DNA from: Mycolicibacterium arabiense
GTDB taxonomy: Bacteria > Actinomycetota > Actinomycetes > Mycobacteriales > Mycobacteriaceae
Assembly (NCBI RefSeq): GCF_010731815.2
Contig: NZ_AP022593.1
Coordinates: 1,674,001 to 1,738,000 of the forward strand
DNA length: 64,000 bases
Reading direction: 5' to 3'
The translations under genes and the position numbers were made by a program. This document shows, in pieces, positions 16,877 to 26,589 of the stretch (within the stretch, counting starts at the first letter, position 1; every line of letters starts with the position of its first letter). Under the pieces are notes generated by a model. That model was given only the letters and a program-made list of their open reading frames with translations. It did no database searches and was not told the origin of the DNA.

Positions 16877-18650
16877 TCGGTTCGCCACCGCCTTCGACGC
16901 CTCCGGCACCGTCGGGGAATGGGCGCGGGTCGAGGCCGCAGCCACCGCGCGTCGACTCGCCGCGATGGTCGTGCTCTTGGACCAGGCCTACGCCGCCGAC
17001 GGGTCGGCCGATCGGGAGCAGTGGTACCTGGACAACTGGGGAGCCGTCGCTGCGGAGATCGGGGCCGAGCAGAACATCACTCAAGGCGCTGCATCGCATC
17101 AGCTGTTGATCGCGACCGCGCTGCGGGATCGGCTGCCCGAGGTCGCCAAGCTCTTCGCGCAGGGACTGGTGTCGTACCGTGTCGTGTCGGCGATCACGAC
17201 GCGCACCGCCCTGGTCCGAGACCGAGCCGCCCAGCGGGCGGTCGACAAGGCGTTCGCTGACGTCTTGACCGAGTGGGCGCCGATGTCGGAGGAGAAGCTG
17301 AACACCGCCGTTGATGCGATCGTCGCCGAGCACGACCCCCACGGTGTCTATCGCACGAAGCTCACCGCGAAGGGCCGCAACATCCAGTTCGACTACGACG
17401 GCTCGGGCACGGCCACGATGTTCGGCACCCTGTTCGCCACCCACGGCAAGACCTTAGAGAAGCGCTTGAACGTCCTGGCCCACACCGTGTGCCCGGGTGA
17501 CCCGCGGACCGTCGAGCAGCGTCGCGCCGATGCCGTCCACTCGATCACCCACGCCCTCGACTACCTGCCGTGCCTGTGTGGAAGCGATGACTGCCAAGGA
17601 CCCAAGACGCCCCCGAAGGGCAATGCGGTGGTCTATGTCGTGGTGAACGAGGACACCCTCGACGAGAACTCCGACGCCGCGAAGGCACACGATGCCGCGC
17701 TCGACGGCGAACCCGAGCCGCTATTCGACAAGCCCCTGTCGGAGATCACCACGTGGGACGAGTTGGGCGGCAACCTAAACGACACCGATGACGGGAGGGC
17801 GGAAGTTGCCACCGCCCACGACACAGGCGCGGGCGCGGCAAATGACCAACAGGACATTGGCCCCGAACCGGGCGTCGAGGACGACGCCGAACCCGCGGAC
17901 CAGCATGGGTTGGGGAGCGACTCTTGCGACGACGCCGCCGACCACGCCGCGGATGACGCGCTAGGTTCGAGCGACCACGTCGAGACTGCTGCCTCGATTA
18001 ACCTTGAATCCCCCGCCACCCGCCCCGGCACCATCATCGGCGGCCCATTCCTCCCCGGCGCACTGGCCCGCCGCTTCGCGCTCACCGCGAAGATCCACAA
18101 GGTCCGCCACCCCGGCGACAGTCCACCAGAACCCCGCTACACCCCATCGCGCCGACTCGCCGAATTCGTCCGCTGCCGAGACATGACCTGCCGCTTCCCC
18201 GGCTGCAGCGAACCAGCCACAAACACCGACATCGACCACACCATCGCCTGGCCGATCGGACCCACCTGCGCGTCGAACCTCAAATGCCTATGCCGTCGAC
18301 ACCACTTGCTCAAAACCTTCTGGGGCGGACCCACCGGCTGGCGCGATCGACAGCTCCCCGACGGCACCATCATCTGGACCTCACCCCACGGCCGGACCTA
18401 CGTCACCGAGCCGGGCAGCAAGCTGCTGTTCCCCAGCCTCTGCACGCCCACCGCACCAGTCACGATCACTGATGAAGCCAGAACCGAAGTGTCACAACAC
18501 AACCCTGGCCTCACCATGCCACGCCGAAAACGCACCCGCGCCCAAGACCGCGCCCAACGCATCGCCGACGACCGCCGACTCAACCAGGAAGAGGCGGCCC
18601 TCGCGGCAGCAAGTGTCGCGCCCCCACCCGTCTGGGTCAATTGGCCATAA
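16869..18650 (+). CDS. DUF222 and HNH endonuclease domain protein (13E12 repeat family)
   Basis: A 593-residue protein. ATG 16869 is chosen because the SOS box and -10 fix the promoter there. Residues about 20-260 are DUF222, helical (AAATARRLAAMVVLLDQAY, GAASHQLLIATALRDRLPEV). Residues about 305-380 are a low-complexity acidic linker rich in Asp, Ala and Glu. Residues about 430-490 are the HNH nuclease: CRFPGCSEPATNTDIDHTIA with two cysteines and the Asp-His pair, then CLCRRHHLLK. The rest is a basic tail. This is the 13E12 repeat family, multi-copy and of unknown biological role in mycobacteria, induced by DNA damage. It converges with the NYN gene, overlapping it by 14 bases. Confidence 0.88.
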   Translation: MFDRFATAFDASGTVGEWARVEAAATARRLAAMVVLLDQAYAADGSADREQWYLDNWGAVAAEIGAEQNITQGAASHQLLIATALRDRLPEVAKLFAQGLVSYRVVSAITTRTALVRDRAAQRAVDKAFADVLTEWAPMSEEKLNTAVDAIVAEHDPHGVYRTKLTAKGRNIQFDYDGSGTATMFGTLFATHGKTLEKRLNVLAHTVCPGDPRTVEQRRADAVHSITHALDYLPCLCGSDDCQGPKTPPKGNAVVYVVVNEDTLDENSDAAKAHDAALDGEPEPLFDKPLSEITTWDELGGNLNDTDDGRAEVATAHDTGAGAANDQQDIGPEPGVEDDAEPADQHGLGSDSCDDAADHAADDALGSSDHVETAASINLESPATRPGTIIGGPFLPGALARRFALTAKIHKVRHPGDSPPEPRYTPSRRLAEFVRCRDMTCRFPGCSEPATNTDIDHTIAWPIGPTCASNLKCLCRRHHLLKTFWGGPTGWRDRQLPDGTIIWTSPHGRTYVTEPGSKLLFPSLCTPTAPVTITDEARTEVSQHNPGLTMPRRKRTRAQDRAQRIADDRRLNQEEAALAAASVAPPPVWVNWP

Positions 18651-19125
18651 GCCGGTGGATCGGAACGCCCGTGTCAGTGAGAACGCGCGCCACCGTGCCG
18701 CAGCCGGCGACGAGTTCGACCTTGACGCCGGCGGCCTGCCACTCCCGCACGGATGGCGCGAAGACGTGATCACCCGAAGCCACGATGACACGCTCGTAAC
18801 ACCGCTTCGCCCAGCCGATGTCAGCGACGCGCAGCAGCGCGCGGTCGGCACCGTCGCGGCCTCGACCGGTGAGCAGACGGATCCCCGGCGGCAACGACTC
18901 CGATGCGGCGAACGCCCGCGACCCGTCTACCGCCACCACCACGCCGTCGTCGTTGTAGACGCCGACCCGGTCCTCGTAGAGATCCCAGATCCTGCGAACG
19001 GCACGCGGCGTGACATGTCCGCGCGGACAGAGGTTCTCGAGGTCGATCAAGTGGAATGTCCGCGGCAGCGGACGCCGGTGCCTGCCGCACGGTTGCTGTC
19101 GTCTGCGTTGCTTCGGTGTGGTCAT
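18637..19125 (-). CDS. NYN-domain (PIN-like) putative ribonuclease
   Basis: A 162-residue protein from ATG 19125, preceded by CCTGGGGGGATCG. A short basic N-terminus (KQRRRQQPCGRHRR) leads into the NYN fold: FHLIDLENL with Asp28 and Asn31, VVVAVDGSRAF, GRDGADRALLRVAD carrying the second acidic pair, and VIVASGDHVFAPSV with the third Asp. These acidic residues form the metal site of PIN/NYN nucleases. The basic tail could bind RNA. It faces the YqeY-like gene across 90 bases. Biological target unknown; small NYN proteins of this kind are common in actinobacteria and mostly uncharacterised. Confidence 0.78.
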   Translation of the reverse strand: MTTPKQRRRQQPCGRHRRPLPRTFHLIDLENLCPRGHVTPRAVRRIWDLYEDRVGVYNDDGVVVAVDGSRAFAASESLPPGIRLLTGRGRDGADRALLRVADIGWAKRCYERVIVASGDHVFAPSVREWQAAGVKVELVAGCGTVARVLTDTGVPIHRLMAN

Positions 19126-19215
19126 CGATCCCCCCAGGTCGTTGGAGCGACAGGATGCCAGCGACCACCGACAAATGAGATGACACGAACGAAAGCGAGG
19201 TAGCACTATGACCGG

Positions 19216-19629
19216 ATGACCGAGCCAGCGACGACGTGGCGCGAGACGCTGCGCGCCCAACTGCTCACGGCGCGCAAGCAGCGCGACCAGACGAGGGTCT
19301 CCGCCCTGCGCTGCGCGCTGAGTGCGATCGACAACGCCGAGACACCCGACGCCGAGACGCCAGACGCCCAAATCCCGCGCGAAACGGCACCCGTCGTGAC
19401 ACCCGACGGCGCGATCGCCGGGGCCGGGTCCGGTCTCGGGTCCACCGAGGTTGCCCGGCGGCAGCTGACCGACGCCCAGATCCGGGCGCTGCTTCGGGCA
19501 GAGGTCGACGAACGCCTGAGGGCTGCCGAGCAGTTGGAGGACAACGGCGCCGAGGAGCGTGCCGCGGCGGTGCGGTCCGAAGCCGACGTTCTGACCGCAG
19601 TACTCGCTGACGGGTCCGCGCCGGGCTAG
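19216..19629 (+). CDS. GatB/YqeY-domain protein
   Basis: A 137-residue protein starting at ATG 19216. [33 protein letters not shown] is the usual N-terminal helical pair of YqeY proteins, and the second half ([33 protein letters not shown]) matches the tRNA-binding-like tail helices also found in GatB. Between them lies an Ala/Pro/Asp-rich insertion. The family is related to amidotransferase B tails, but its function is not established. It lies 76 bases before ligB in the same direction and could be co-transcribed. Confidence 0.78.
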   Translation: MTEPATTWRETLRAQLLTARKQRDQTRVSALRCALSAIDNAETPDAETPDAQIPRETAPVVTPDGAIAGAGSGLGSTEVARRQLTDAQIRALLRAEVDERLRAAEQLEDNGAEERAAAVRSEADVLTAVLADGSAPG

Positions 19630-19705
19630 CCGCCCGCGACCGGCTGGGCGCCCACGTCAGCCGGCCCGCTCCCGCGATGTCACACCGCCGTGCCAGTCTG
19701 GAGGC

Positions 19706-21271
19706 GTGTTGCTTCATGACGTCGCCGCGGCGTCGGTCGACGTCGGCGCGGTGTCATCACGCTCGGCGAAGATCGCCAGGATCGCCGAGCTGCTGACGGC
19801 TGCGGCGGCCCCATCCGACCCCGCCGACCCAGCCATCCCCGCCGACACGACCACCCCCGCCATCGTGGTCACCTGGCTTTCGGGCGACCTACCGCAACGG
19901 CAGATCGGCGTCGGTTGGGCCGCGTTGCGCTCGCTGCCCGCGCCTGCCGCCGAACCCACGTTGACCGTCACCGGGGTGCACGCCACCTTCAGCGAGATCA
20001 AGGCCGTCGCGGGCAAGGGCTCGCAAGCGCGCCGCGCCGAGCTGCTCGCCGGACTGTTCGGCGCAGCCACCGACGTCGAGCAGACGTTCCTGCGCCGACT
20101 GCTCGGCGGCGAACTGCGCCAGGGCGCGCTGGTGGGCGTCATGGCCGACGCCGTCGCCAAGGCCGCCGGCCTGCCCGCTCCTGGCGTCCGCCGGGCGGCA
20201 ATGCTCAGCGGCGACCTCGCCACCGTGGCCGCCGCCGTCCTCACCGAGGGCGCCGACGCACTCGACCGGTTCACCCTGCACGTGGGCACACCCGTCGGCC
20301 CCATGCTCGCGCAGACGTCCACCGGCGTGGCGCACGCGCTCGAGAAACTCGGTGGCACGGCCATATTCGAGGCGAAGCTCGACGGCGCCCGCGTCCAGAT
20401 CCACCGCGACGGCGACGACGTGTCGATATACACCCGCAGCCTCGACGACGTCACCGACCGCCTGCCCGAGGTCGTCGACGCCACGCTCGCCCTGCCCGTG
20501 CACGCGCTCATCGCCGACGGCGAAGCCATCGCGCTGCGGCCCGACGGCCGGCCCGACCGCTTCCAGGTGACCGCATCGCGGTTCGGCTCACGCGGCACCA
20601 GGGACGCCGCGACGCAACCGCTGTCGGTCTTCTTCTTCGACCTGCTGCACCTCGACGGGGTCGACCTGCTCGACGCCTCCACCACCGACCGGCTCACAGC
20701 CCTCGACTCGATCGTGCCCGCCTCCCAGCGGGTCGACCGACTGTTCACCGACGACGCCGACGCGGCCGAGGCGTTCCTCAAGGCCACGCTCGACGCCGGC
20801 CACGAGGGCGTGATGGCCAAGGCGCCGTCGTCGCCGTACGAGGCGGGCCGGCGCGGCGCGGGCTGGCTCAAGGTCAAACCCGTCCACACGCTCGACCTCG
20901 TGGTGCTCGCCGTCGAATGGGGCTCGGGCCGCCGCACCGGCAAGCTGTCGAACATCCACCTCGGCGCCCGCGACCCCGACACCGGCGGCTACGTCATGCT
21001 CGGCAAGACGTTCAAGGGCATGACCGACGAGATGCTCGACTGGCAGACCGCGCGCTTCACAGAACTCGCCACCGGGCCCACCGACTCCTACGTCGTCCCC
21101 GTCCGACCCGAACAGGTCGTCGAGATCGCCCTCGACGGCGTGCAGGGGTCCACTCGCTACCCCGCGGGGATGGCGCTGCGCTTCGCACGGGTGGTGCGTT
21201 ACCGCGACGACAAGCGTCCCGAGGAGGCCGACACCGTGGACACCGTGCGGGCACTCTACGACCGCCCCTGA
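19706..21271 (+). CDS. ligB: ATP-dependent DNA ligase LigB
   Basis: A 521-residue ligase; GTG 19706 follows GGAGGC. An N-terminal DNA-binding domain (about 1-200) precedes the nucleotidyltransferase domain with motif [10 protein letters not shown]; the Lys that takes AMP is residue 224. Motif III ([12 protein letters not shown]), motif IV ([17 protein letters not shown]) and motif V (GWLKVKP) follow, then the OB-fold domain with [14 protein letters not shown]. The size fits mycobacterial LigB (507 residues in M. tuberculosis, Rv3062), a nick-sealing enzyme that is not essential beside the NAD-dependent LigA. The gene is followed by cstA as in M. tuberculosis. Confidence 0.94.
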   Translation: MLLHDVAAASVDVGAVSSRSAKIARIAELLTAAAAPSDPADPAIPADTTTPAIVVTWLSGDLPQRQIGVGWAALRSLPAPAAEPTLTVTGVHATFSEIKAVAGKGSQARRAELLAGLFGAATDVEQTFLRRLLGGELRQGALVGVMADAVAKAAGLPAPGVRRAAMLSGDLATVAAAVLTEGADALDRFTLHVGTPVGPMLAQTSTGVAHALEKLGGTAIFEAKLDGARVQIHRDGDDVSIYTRSLDDVTDRLPEVVDATLALPVHALIADGEAIALRPDGRPDRFQVTASRFGSRGTRDAATQPLSVFFFDLLHLDGVDLLDASTTDRLTALDSIVPASQRVDRLFTDDADAAEAFLKATLDAGHEGVMAKAPSSPYEAGRRGAGWLKVKPVHTLDLVVLAVEWGSGRRTGKLSNIHLGARDPDTGGYVMLGKTFKGMTDEMLDWQTARFTELATGPTDSYVVPVRPEQVVEIALDGVQGSTRYPAGMALRFARVVRYRDDKRPEEADTVDTVRALYDRP

Positions 21272-21291
21272 ACGACGCACCAAACGGGGCG
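21263..21291 (+). terminator. Possible terminator hairpin at the end of ligB
   Basis: CGCCCC (21263-21268) pairs with GGGGCG (21286-21291) across a 17-base loop that contains the ligB stop codon; two T residues follow. The loop is long and the U-tract minimal, so this is weak. Confidence 0.25.
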
Positions 21292-21331
21292 TTCTCGCCA
21301 ATCCCCAGAGCCACGATGACAGGATCGCCCT

Positions 21332-23638
21332 ATGGCTGCATCACCACCCACGCCCCGGGCCACCACGTCGGAGCGCACCGAAGAGACCGTCGGCGACATC
21401 ACGTACGTCCGCAATAGCGCCGACCTGCCCCCGGTCGCGATCATCGACCGCTCACCGATCACCCTGAAGCACAAGATCGTCTTCGGCGTCATCGCCATCA
21501 TCGGCGCGGTCGCGTGGGCCGTGATCGCCTTCTTCCGCGGGGAGACGGTCAACGCGGTCTGGTTCGTCATCGCCGCGTTCTGTACGTACGTCATCGGCTT
21601 CCGGTTCTACGCCCGGTTGATCGAGATGAAGATCGTCAAGCCCCGCGACGACGTCGCCACCCCTGCCGAGATCTTCGAGAACGGCACCGACTACATGCCC
21701 ACCGACCGGCGCGTGCTGTTCGGTCACCACTTCGCGGCCATCGCCGGCGCAGGCCCCCTGGTGGGCCCGGTGCTCGCCATGCAGATGGGCTACCTGCCCG
21801 GCACCATCTGGATCATCATCGGCGCGTTGGTCGCCGGCTGCGTGCAGGACTACCTGGTGCTCTCGATCTCGGTGCGCCGCCGCGGTCGCTCGCTGGGCCA
21901 GATGGCCCGCGACGAACTCGGCACCATCGGCGGTGTCGCCGCGATCGTCGGCGTGCTGGTCATCATGGTGATCCTGCTGGCAGTGCTGGCGCTCGTCGTC
22001 GTAAACGCCCTCTCCGAGAGCCCATGGGGCGTCTTCTCCATCGCCATGACGATCCCCATCGCGATCTTCATGGGTCTCTACCTGCGCTACCTGCGGCCCG
22101 GTCGGGTATCCGAGGTCTCGCTGATCGGCGTCGTGCTACTGCTGCTCGCCGTCGTCTCCGGCGGCTGGGTTGCCGAAACGGCGTGGGGCGCCGACTGGTT
22201 CACCCTGTCGAAGGTCGCGCTGTCCTGGTGCATCATCGCCTACGGCCTCGCTGCCTCGGTGCTGCCGGTGTGGTTGCTGCTCGCCCCCCGCGACTACCTG
22301 TCCACCTTCATGAAGGTCGGCACGATCGTGCTGCTGGCCATCGGCATCCTGCTGGCCCGCCCGATCATGGAGGCGCCCGCGGTCTCGTCGTTCGCCGCCA
22401 GCGGCACCGGCCCGGTCTTCGCCGGGTCGCTGTTCCCGTTCCTGTTCATCACGATCGCGTGCGGCGCGCTGTCGGGTTTCCACTCGCTGATCTCCTCGGG
22501 CACCACGCCGAAGCTGCTCGAGAAGGAAAGCCAGATGCGGCTGATCGGCTACGGCGGCATGCTGACCGAGTCGTTCGTGGCGATCATGGCGCTCATCACC
22601 GCTGCGATCCTCAACCAGCACCTGTACTTCACGATGAACGCGCCTGCCGCATCCACCGGCACCACCGCGCAGACCGCCGCCGACTACGTCAACGGGCTCG
22701 GCCTGTCCGGCCCGCCCATCACTGGAGCGGAGATCGATGCTGCCGCCGAGAGCGTCGGCGAGGAGTCCATCGTCTCCCGCACGGGCGGCGCACCGACGCT
22801 GGCGTTCGGCATGTCCGAGGTTCTGCACCAGGTGTTCGGCGGTGAGGCGCTGAAGGCGTTCTGGTACCACTTCGCGATCATGTTCGAGGCGCTGTTCATC
22901 CTCACCACGGTCGACGCCGGCACCCGGGTGGCGCGCTTCATGCTCTCCGACGGCCTCGGCAACCTCGGCGGCCCGTTCAAGAAGCTGCAGAACCCGAGTT
23001 GGCGTGTGGGCGCATGGATCTGCAGCATCATCGTGGTCGCCGCGTGGGGCAGCATCCTGCTGATGGGCGTCACCGACCCCCTCGGCGGCATCAACACGCT
23101 GTTCCCCCTGTTCGGCATCGCCAACCAGCTGCTGGCCGCCATCGCGCTGACGGTGGTCACCGTCGTCATCATCAAGCGCGGTCTGCTGAAGTGGGCGTGG
23201 ATCCCCGGCATTCCACTGGCATGGGACCTCGTCGTGACGATGACCGCCTCGTGGCAGAAGATCTTCTCGGGCGACCCGAAGGTCGGCTACTGGACGCAGC
23301 ACTTCCAGTACCGCGACGCCAAGGACGCGGGCAAGACGGCGTTCGGCGCCGCCAAGGACGCCGGCCAGCTCGACGCCGTCATTCGCAACACCTTCATCCA
23401 GGGCACGCTGTCGATCGTGTTCGCCGTGCTGGTGGTCATCGTGTTCGCCGCCGGTGTCGTCATGGCGCTCAAGGCGATTCAGGGTCGCGGCAGGCCGCTG
23501 ACCGAGGACGAGCCGGTGCCGTCGCGCATCTTCGCTCCGTCCGGACTGCTGGCCACCAAGGCTGAGAAGGAGGTGCAGAAGCAATGGGACGAGTCACCGC
23601 ATACGCCCGCCAGATCAGTTGGTACTGGGGGTCACTGA
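21332..23638 (+). CDS. cstA: CstA-family peptide/pyruvate transporter
   Basis: A 768-residue membrane protein with roughly 16-18 hydrophobic helices, starting at ATG 21332. Signature segments are GHHFAAIAGAGPLVGPVLAM, CGALSGFHSLISSGTTPKLL and TVDAGTRVARFMLSD, all typical of CstA/BtsT proteins. The N-terminus has a short hydrophilic extension before the first helix. It is the equivalent of Rv3063. E. coli homologues import pyruvate or peptides under carbon starvation. A small YbdD/YjiX-like protein is encoded by an overlapping downstream gene, as in many genomes. Confidence 0.94.
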   Translation: MAASPPTPRATTSERTEETVGDITYVRNSADLPPVAIIDRSPITLKHKIVFGVIAIIGAVAWAVIAFFRGETVNAVWFVIAAFCTYVIGFRFYARLIEMKIVKPRDDVATPAEIFENGTDYMPTDRRVLFGHHFAAIAGAGPLVGPVLAMQMGYLPGTIWIIIGALVAGCVQDYLVLSISVRRRGRSLGQMARDELGTIGGVAAIVGVLVIMVILLAVLALVVVNALSESPWGVFSIAMTIPIAIFMGLYLRYLRPGRVSEVSLIGVVLLLLAVVSGGWVAETAWGADWFTLSKVALSWCIIAYGLAASVLPVWLLLAPRDYLSTFMKVGTIVLLAIGILLARPIMEAPAVSSFAASGTGPVFAGSLFPFLFITIACGALSGFHSLISSGTTPKLLEKESQMRLIGYGGMLTESFVAIMALITAAILNQHLYFTMNAPAASTGTTAQTAADYVNGLGLSGPPITGAEIDAAAESVGEESIVSRTGGAPTLAFGMSEVLHQVFGGEALKAFWYHFAIMFEALFILTTVDAGTRVARFMLSDGLGNLGGPFKKLQNPSWRVGAWICSIIVVAAWGSILLMGVTDPLGGINTLFPLFGIANQLLAAIALTVVTVVIIKRGLLKWAWIPGIPLAWDLVVTMTASWQKIFSGDPKVGYWTQHFQYRDAKDAGKTAFGAAKDAGQLDAVIRNTFIQGTLSIVFAVLVVIVFAAGVVMALKAIQGRGRPLTEDEPVPSRIFAPSGLLATKAEKEVQKQWDESPHTPARSVGTGGH

Positions 23639-23775
23639 TGGGCGACAACCACTATCGCCGCTACGTCGAACACCGCTCGCGCACCCATCCCGGCGATCCG
23701 GTGATGTCCGAGCGGGACTACTGGCGCATGCGTCACGATGCCACGGAACGGAATCCGCAGACGCGCTGCTGCTAG
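23584..23775 (+). CDS. YbdD/YjiX-family small protein
   Basis: A 63-residue protein whose ATG 23584 lies within the end of cstA in another frame (55-base overlap), so translation is probably coupled. The sequence YWRMRHDATERNPQTRCC with a C-terminal double cysteine, and MGDNHYRRYVEHRSRTHPG before it, matches the YbdD (DUF466) family, which regularly follows cstA. It may assist the transporter; its activity is unknown. Its stop overlaps the end of the convergent P450 gene by four bases. Confidence 0.85.
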   Translation: MGRVTAYARQISWYWGSLMGDNHYRRYVEHRSRTHPGDPVMSERDYWRMRHDATERNPQTRCC

Positions 23776-25025
23776 CGCAGCGAATACCGGATCGGCAGGT
23801 GCTTGAGCCCGCCGACGAAGGTCGTCGCCAGATAGTCGGGCGGGCCGGCGAGTTCGACCGACTCCAACCGCGGTAGCAGCTCGCCGAAGAAGCTGGCGAT
23901 CTCGAGCCGAGCCAGCGCGGCGCCGAGGCAAAAGTGCACGCCGTAGCCGAACGCGATGTGGCGGTTCGGAACTCGGCCGACGTCGAACGTGAACGGGTCG
24001 GCGAATACCTCCTCGTCACGGTTGCCGGAGACGTAGGACAGCAGCACCGACTCCCCCGCGGCGATCGTCACACCGCGAATGACATAGTCGCGCTGCGCGG
24101 TTCGCATGAACTCCTTCACCGGTGTCGTCCAGCGCACCATCTCCTCCACAGCCAGCGGCATCAGGGCCGGGTCGTCGCGCAGCCGCGCCAACTGCTCGGG
24201 TTGCTCGATGAGCGCGTGCATGCCGCCGGCAATGCTCGCGCTCGACGTGTCGTGACCGGCGGCGGCAATGATGGCGTAGTAGGACACCGTCTCGATGTCC
24301 GTCAGCGGCTCGCCGTCGATCGTGGCGTTGGCGATCGCCGACGCCAAGTCCTCGGTCGGGTTGGCCCGGCGCGCCGCGGTCAGCTCGGTGAAGTACTGGA
24401 ACATCTCGAGCAGAGCCGTCATCTGCTCGGCCATGTCACCGCGCTTGAACTCGTCGTCGTCGCTGCCGAACAGTTCCTGGGTCAGCTTGAGCATCAGCCC
24501 GAAGTCGTCCTCGGGCACGCCCAGCAGGGTCATGATCATGTAGAGCGGGTAGTTGACGGCGACCTTCTGCACGAAGTCGCATTCCGGCCCCTCGGTCACC
24601 ATTGCGTCGACGAACTGCTTGGCCAGTGCGTCGGCGCGATCCTTCAACGCGCGCATGGCCTTTGGCCGGAACCAGTTGGCGCCGATCGCCCGCACGTCCC
24701 GGTGCTGCGGGTCGTCCATGTGGATCAGGGTCTTGATGCCGGAGGCGGCTTGTTGCTCGTCGCCCTCCCTGGTCACCAGCACCGGTCGCGGCGAGTTGGT
24801 GAACACGTCGTTGGCACGCTCGATCTCGATGATGTCGGCGTGCTTGGTGATCGCCCAGAACGGTGCGTAGTTCGGCACGTCCACCCAGGACACCGGCGCA
24901 GTCGCACGCAGGTGGGTGAGCGCGCGGTGCAGGCCCACCTCGTCGGTGTAGGCCAACGGATCGGCCAGTACGGAGGCGGCGGTGACGGGCCTGGCGGCAG
25001 CTCGCCCCCCGTCGCCGCCGTGCAT
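23772..25025 (-). CDS. Cytochrome P450
   Basis: A 417-residue soluble P450 starting at ATG 25025. The I-helix oxygen motif is IAAAGHDTSSAS, ExxR is not in its consensus place in the short readable stretch but EEMVRWTTPVK is the usual helix K region, and the heme loop is HIAFGYGVHFCLGAALAR with the ligand Cys366. Substrate recognition in the N-terminal half (VPNYAPFWAITKHADI) is typical of actinobacterial lipid, terpene or steroid hydroxylases such as CYP125/142-class relatives, but the family cannot be named with safety. It faces the carboxyltransferase gene with 58 bases between. A partner ferredoxin is not local. Confidence 0.85.
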   Translation of the reverse strand: MHGGDGGRAAARPVTAASVLADPLAYTDEVGLHRALTHLRATAPVSWVDVPNYAPFWAITKHADIIEIERANDVFTNSPRPVLVTREGDEQQAASGIKTLIHMDDPQHRDVRAIGANWFRPKAMRALKDRADALAKQFVDAMVTEGPECDFVQKVAVNYPLYMIMTLLGVPEDDFGLMLKLTQELFGSDDDEFKRGDMAEQMTALLEMFQYFTELTAARRANPTEDLASAIANATIDGEPLTDIETVSYYAIIAAAGHDTSSASIAGGMHALIEQPEQLARLRDDPALMPLAVEEMVRWTTPVKEFMRTAQRDYVIRGVTIAAGESVLLSYVSGNRDEEVFADPFTFDVGRVPNRHIAFGYGVHFCLGAALARLEIASFFGELLPRLESVELAGPPDYLATTFVGGLKHLPIRYSLR

Positions 25026-25083
25026 GCGGCAGACGCTACAGTAAGCACTTCAGTATGGTCAACGGTCTTGGTGGGAGGACGAC

Positions 25084-26580
25084 GTGGCGAAGGCTTCCGA
25101 CTGGGACGAGACACTGGCGGACCTGGCGCGGCGGCGCAGCCACACCAAGGCCATGGGCGGACCGGAGCGGGTCGCCAAGCACCACGCCAAGGGCGAGCTC
25201 GACGCCCGTGCCCGCCTCGACCGGCTGCTGGACGCGGGTTCGTTCCGCGAACTGGGCACCCTGGTCGGCGGTGACATCGCCGCCGACGGGATCGTCGTCG
25301 GCTCGGGCGCAGTGAACGGCACCCCAGTGATGGTCGGCGCCGAGGACTTCACGACGCTCGCGGGCAGCATCGGCCCCGGCGGCAACTCCAAGCGGTACCG
25401 CATCGCAGAACTCGCGCTGCGTCATCGCGTGCCGCTGGTGATGTTGTTGGAGGGAGCCGGTTTTCGACCCACCGGCGGCCACTACGGCCGCACCCCGACC
25501 GACCTGCTGGCCCAGGCGAACTGCTCGGGCAAGGTACCGACCGTGGCCGCAGTGCTGGGCCCGTCCGCCGGACACGGCGCACTGGTCGCCCCGGTGTGCG
25601 ACTTCCGCATCATGAGCCGCCAGGGCGCGATCTTCACGGCAGGGCCGCCAGTGGTCAAGGAGAGCACGGGCGAGGAGATCACCAAGGAGGACCTCGGCGG
25701 GCCCGACGTCGCGCTGTCCAGCGGGGTGATCCACAACCTCGGCGAAGACGACGAAACCGTGCTCGACGACGTCCGCCGGTATCTGTCGTACTTCCCACCC
25801 AGCGCGTGGTCGTACCCCGCGCGACTGCCCGACGACGCGACCACCGCAGCCCGCGCAACCCCCGAGCTGCTCGACATCGTCTCGCGGGACAACAAGCGCG
25901 TCTACGACATGCGCAACGCGCTCGACGTCATCCTCGACCGTCCCGACTGGTTCGAGGTGCAGCCGAAGTTCGGCAGGGCGATCATCTGCGCGCTCGGTCA
26001 TCTGGGCGGCAATCCCGTTGCGGTGGTGGCGAATCAGCCCCGGGTGATGGCCGGCTCGATCGACGCCGACGCCGCCGACAAGGCCGCGCACTTCATCCTG
26101 GTCGCCGACTCCTTCCACCTGCCGATCGTCTTCCTGGCCGACAACCCGGGCATGCTGCCCGGTAGTCGATCCGAACGCGCCGGGGTACTGCGCGCCGGGG
26201 GCCGCATGTTCGCTGCGCAGACCGCGGCGACCACGCTGAAGTTGCACGTGACCCTGCGCAAGGCATACGGATTCGGCTCGATGGTCATGTCGCTGCTCGG
26301 CTTCGACAACCAGGGCGCCACCTACGCCTACCCCGGGGCGACGATGGGCGCGATGAGTGCAGCGGCACTGACCCGCGCCACGCACGCCGAGGAGGACGTG
26401 AGCGCCAAGCTGCGCGACGCCGAACTACAGGCCTCCTACCGCTCGGCGGAGCACCTCGGCTTCGACGAGCTGATCGATCCGCGTGAGACACGCGATGCGT
26501 TGCTCGCCGGCCTGCATCGCGGTCTCCACGCCAGGCAGGCAGCCGCCGAACCCGTGAGCCGGACGGTCATCCTGCCGTAG
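25084..26580 (+). CDS. Acyl-CoA carboxylase beta (carboxyltransferase) subunit-like protein
   Basis: A 498-residue carboxyltransferase with two crotonase-like halves. Start GTG 25084. The first half holds the acyl-CoA oxyanion region (LEGAGFRPTGG, GPSAGHGALVAPVCDF), the second the carboxybiotin region (FLADNPGMLPGSRSERAGVL, AYGFGSMVMSLLGFD). It lacks nothing obvious, but no biotin carboxylase/BCCP subunit lies nearby, so it would need one encoded elsewhere. The gene is 10 bases from the ThDP enzyme gene and probably co-transcribed. Substrate likely a branched or long acyl-CoA; divergent from a P450. Confidence 0.87.
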   Translation: MAKASDWDETLADLARRRSHTKAMGGPERVAKHHAKGELDARARLDRLLDAGSFRELGTLVGGDIAADGIVVGSGAVNGTPVMVGAEDFTTLAGSIGPGGNSKRYRIAELALRHRVPLVMLLEGAGFRPTGGHYGRTPTDLLAQANCSGKVPTVAAVLGPSAGHGALVAPVCDFRIMSRQGAIFTAGPPVVKESTGEEITKEDLGGPDVALSSGVIHNLGEDDETVLDDVRRYLSYFPPSAWSYPARLPDDATTAARATPELLDIVSRDNKRVYDMRNALDVILDRPDWFEVQPKFGRAIICALGHLGGNPVAVVANQPRVMAGSIDADAADKAAHFILVADSFHLPIVFLADNPGMLPGSRSERAGVLRAGGRMFAAQTAATTLKLHVTLRKAYGFGSMVMSLLGFDNQGATYAYPGATMGAMSAAALTRATHAEEDVSAKLRDAELQASYRSAEHLGFDELIDPRETRDALLAGLHRGLHARQAAAEPVSRTVILP

Positions 26581-26589
26581 CGTGGCAGC

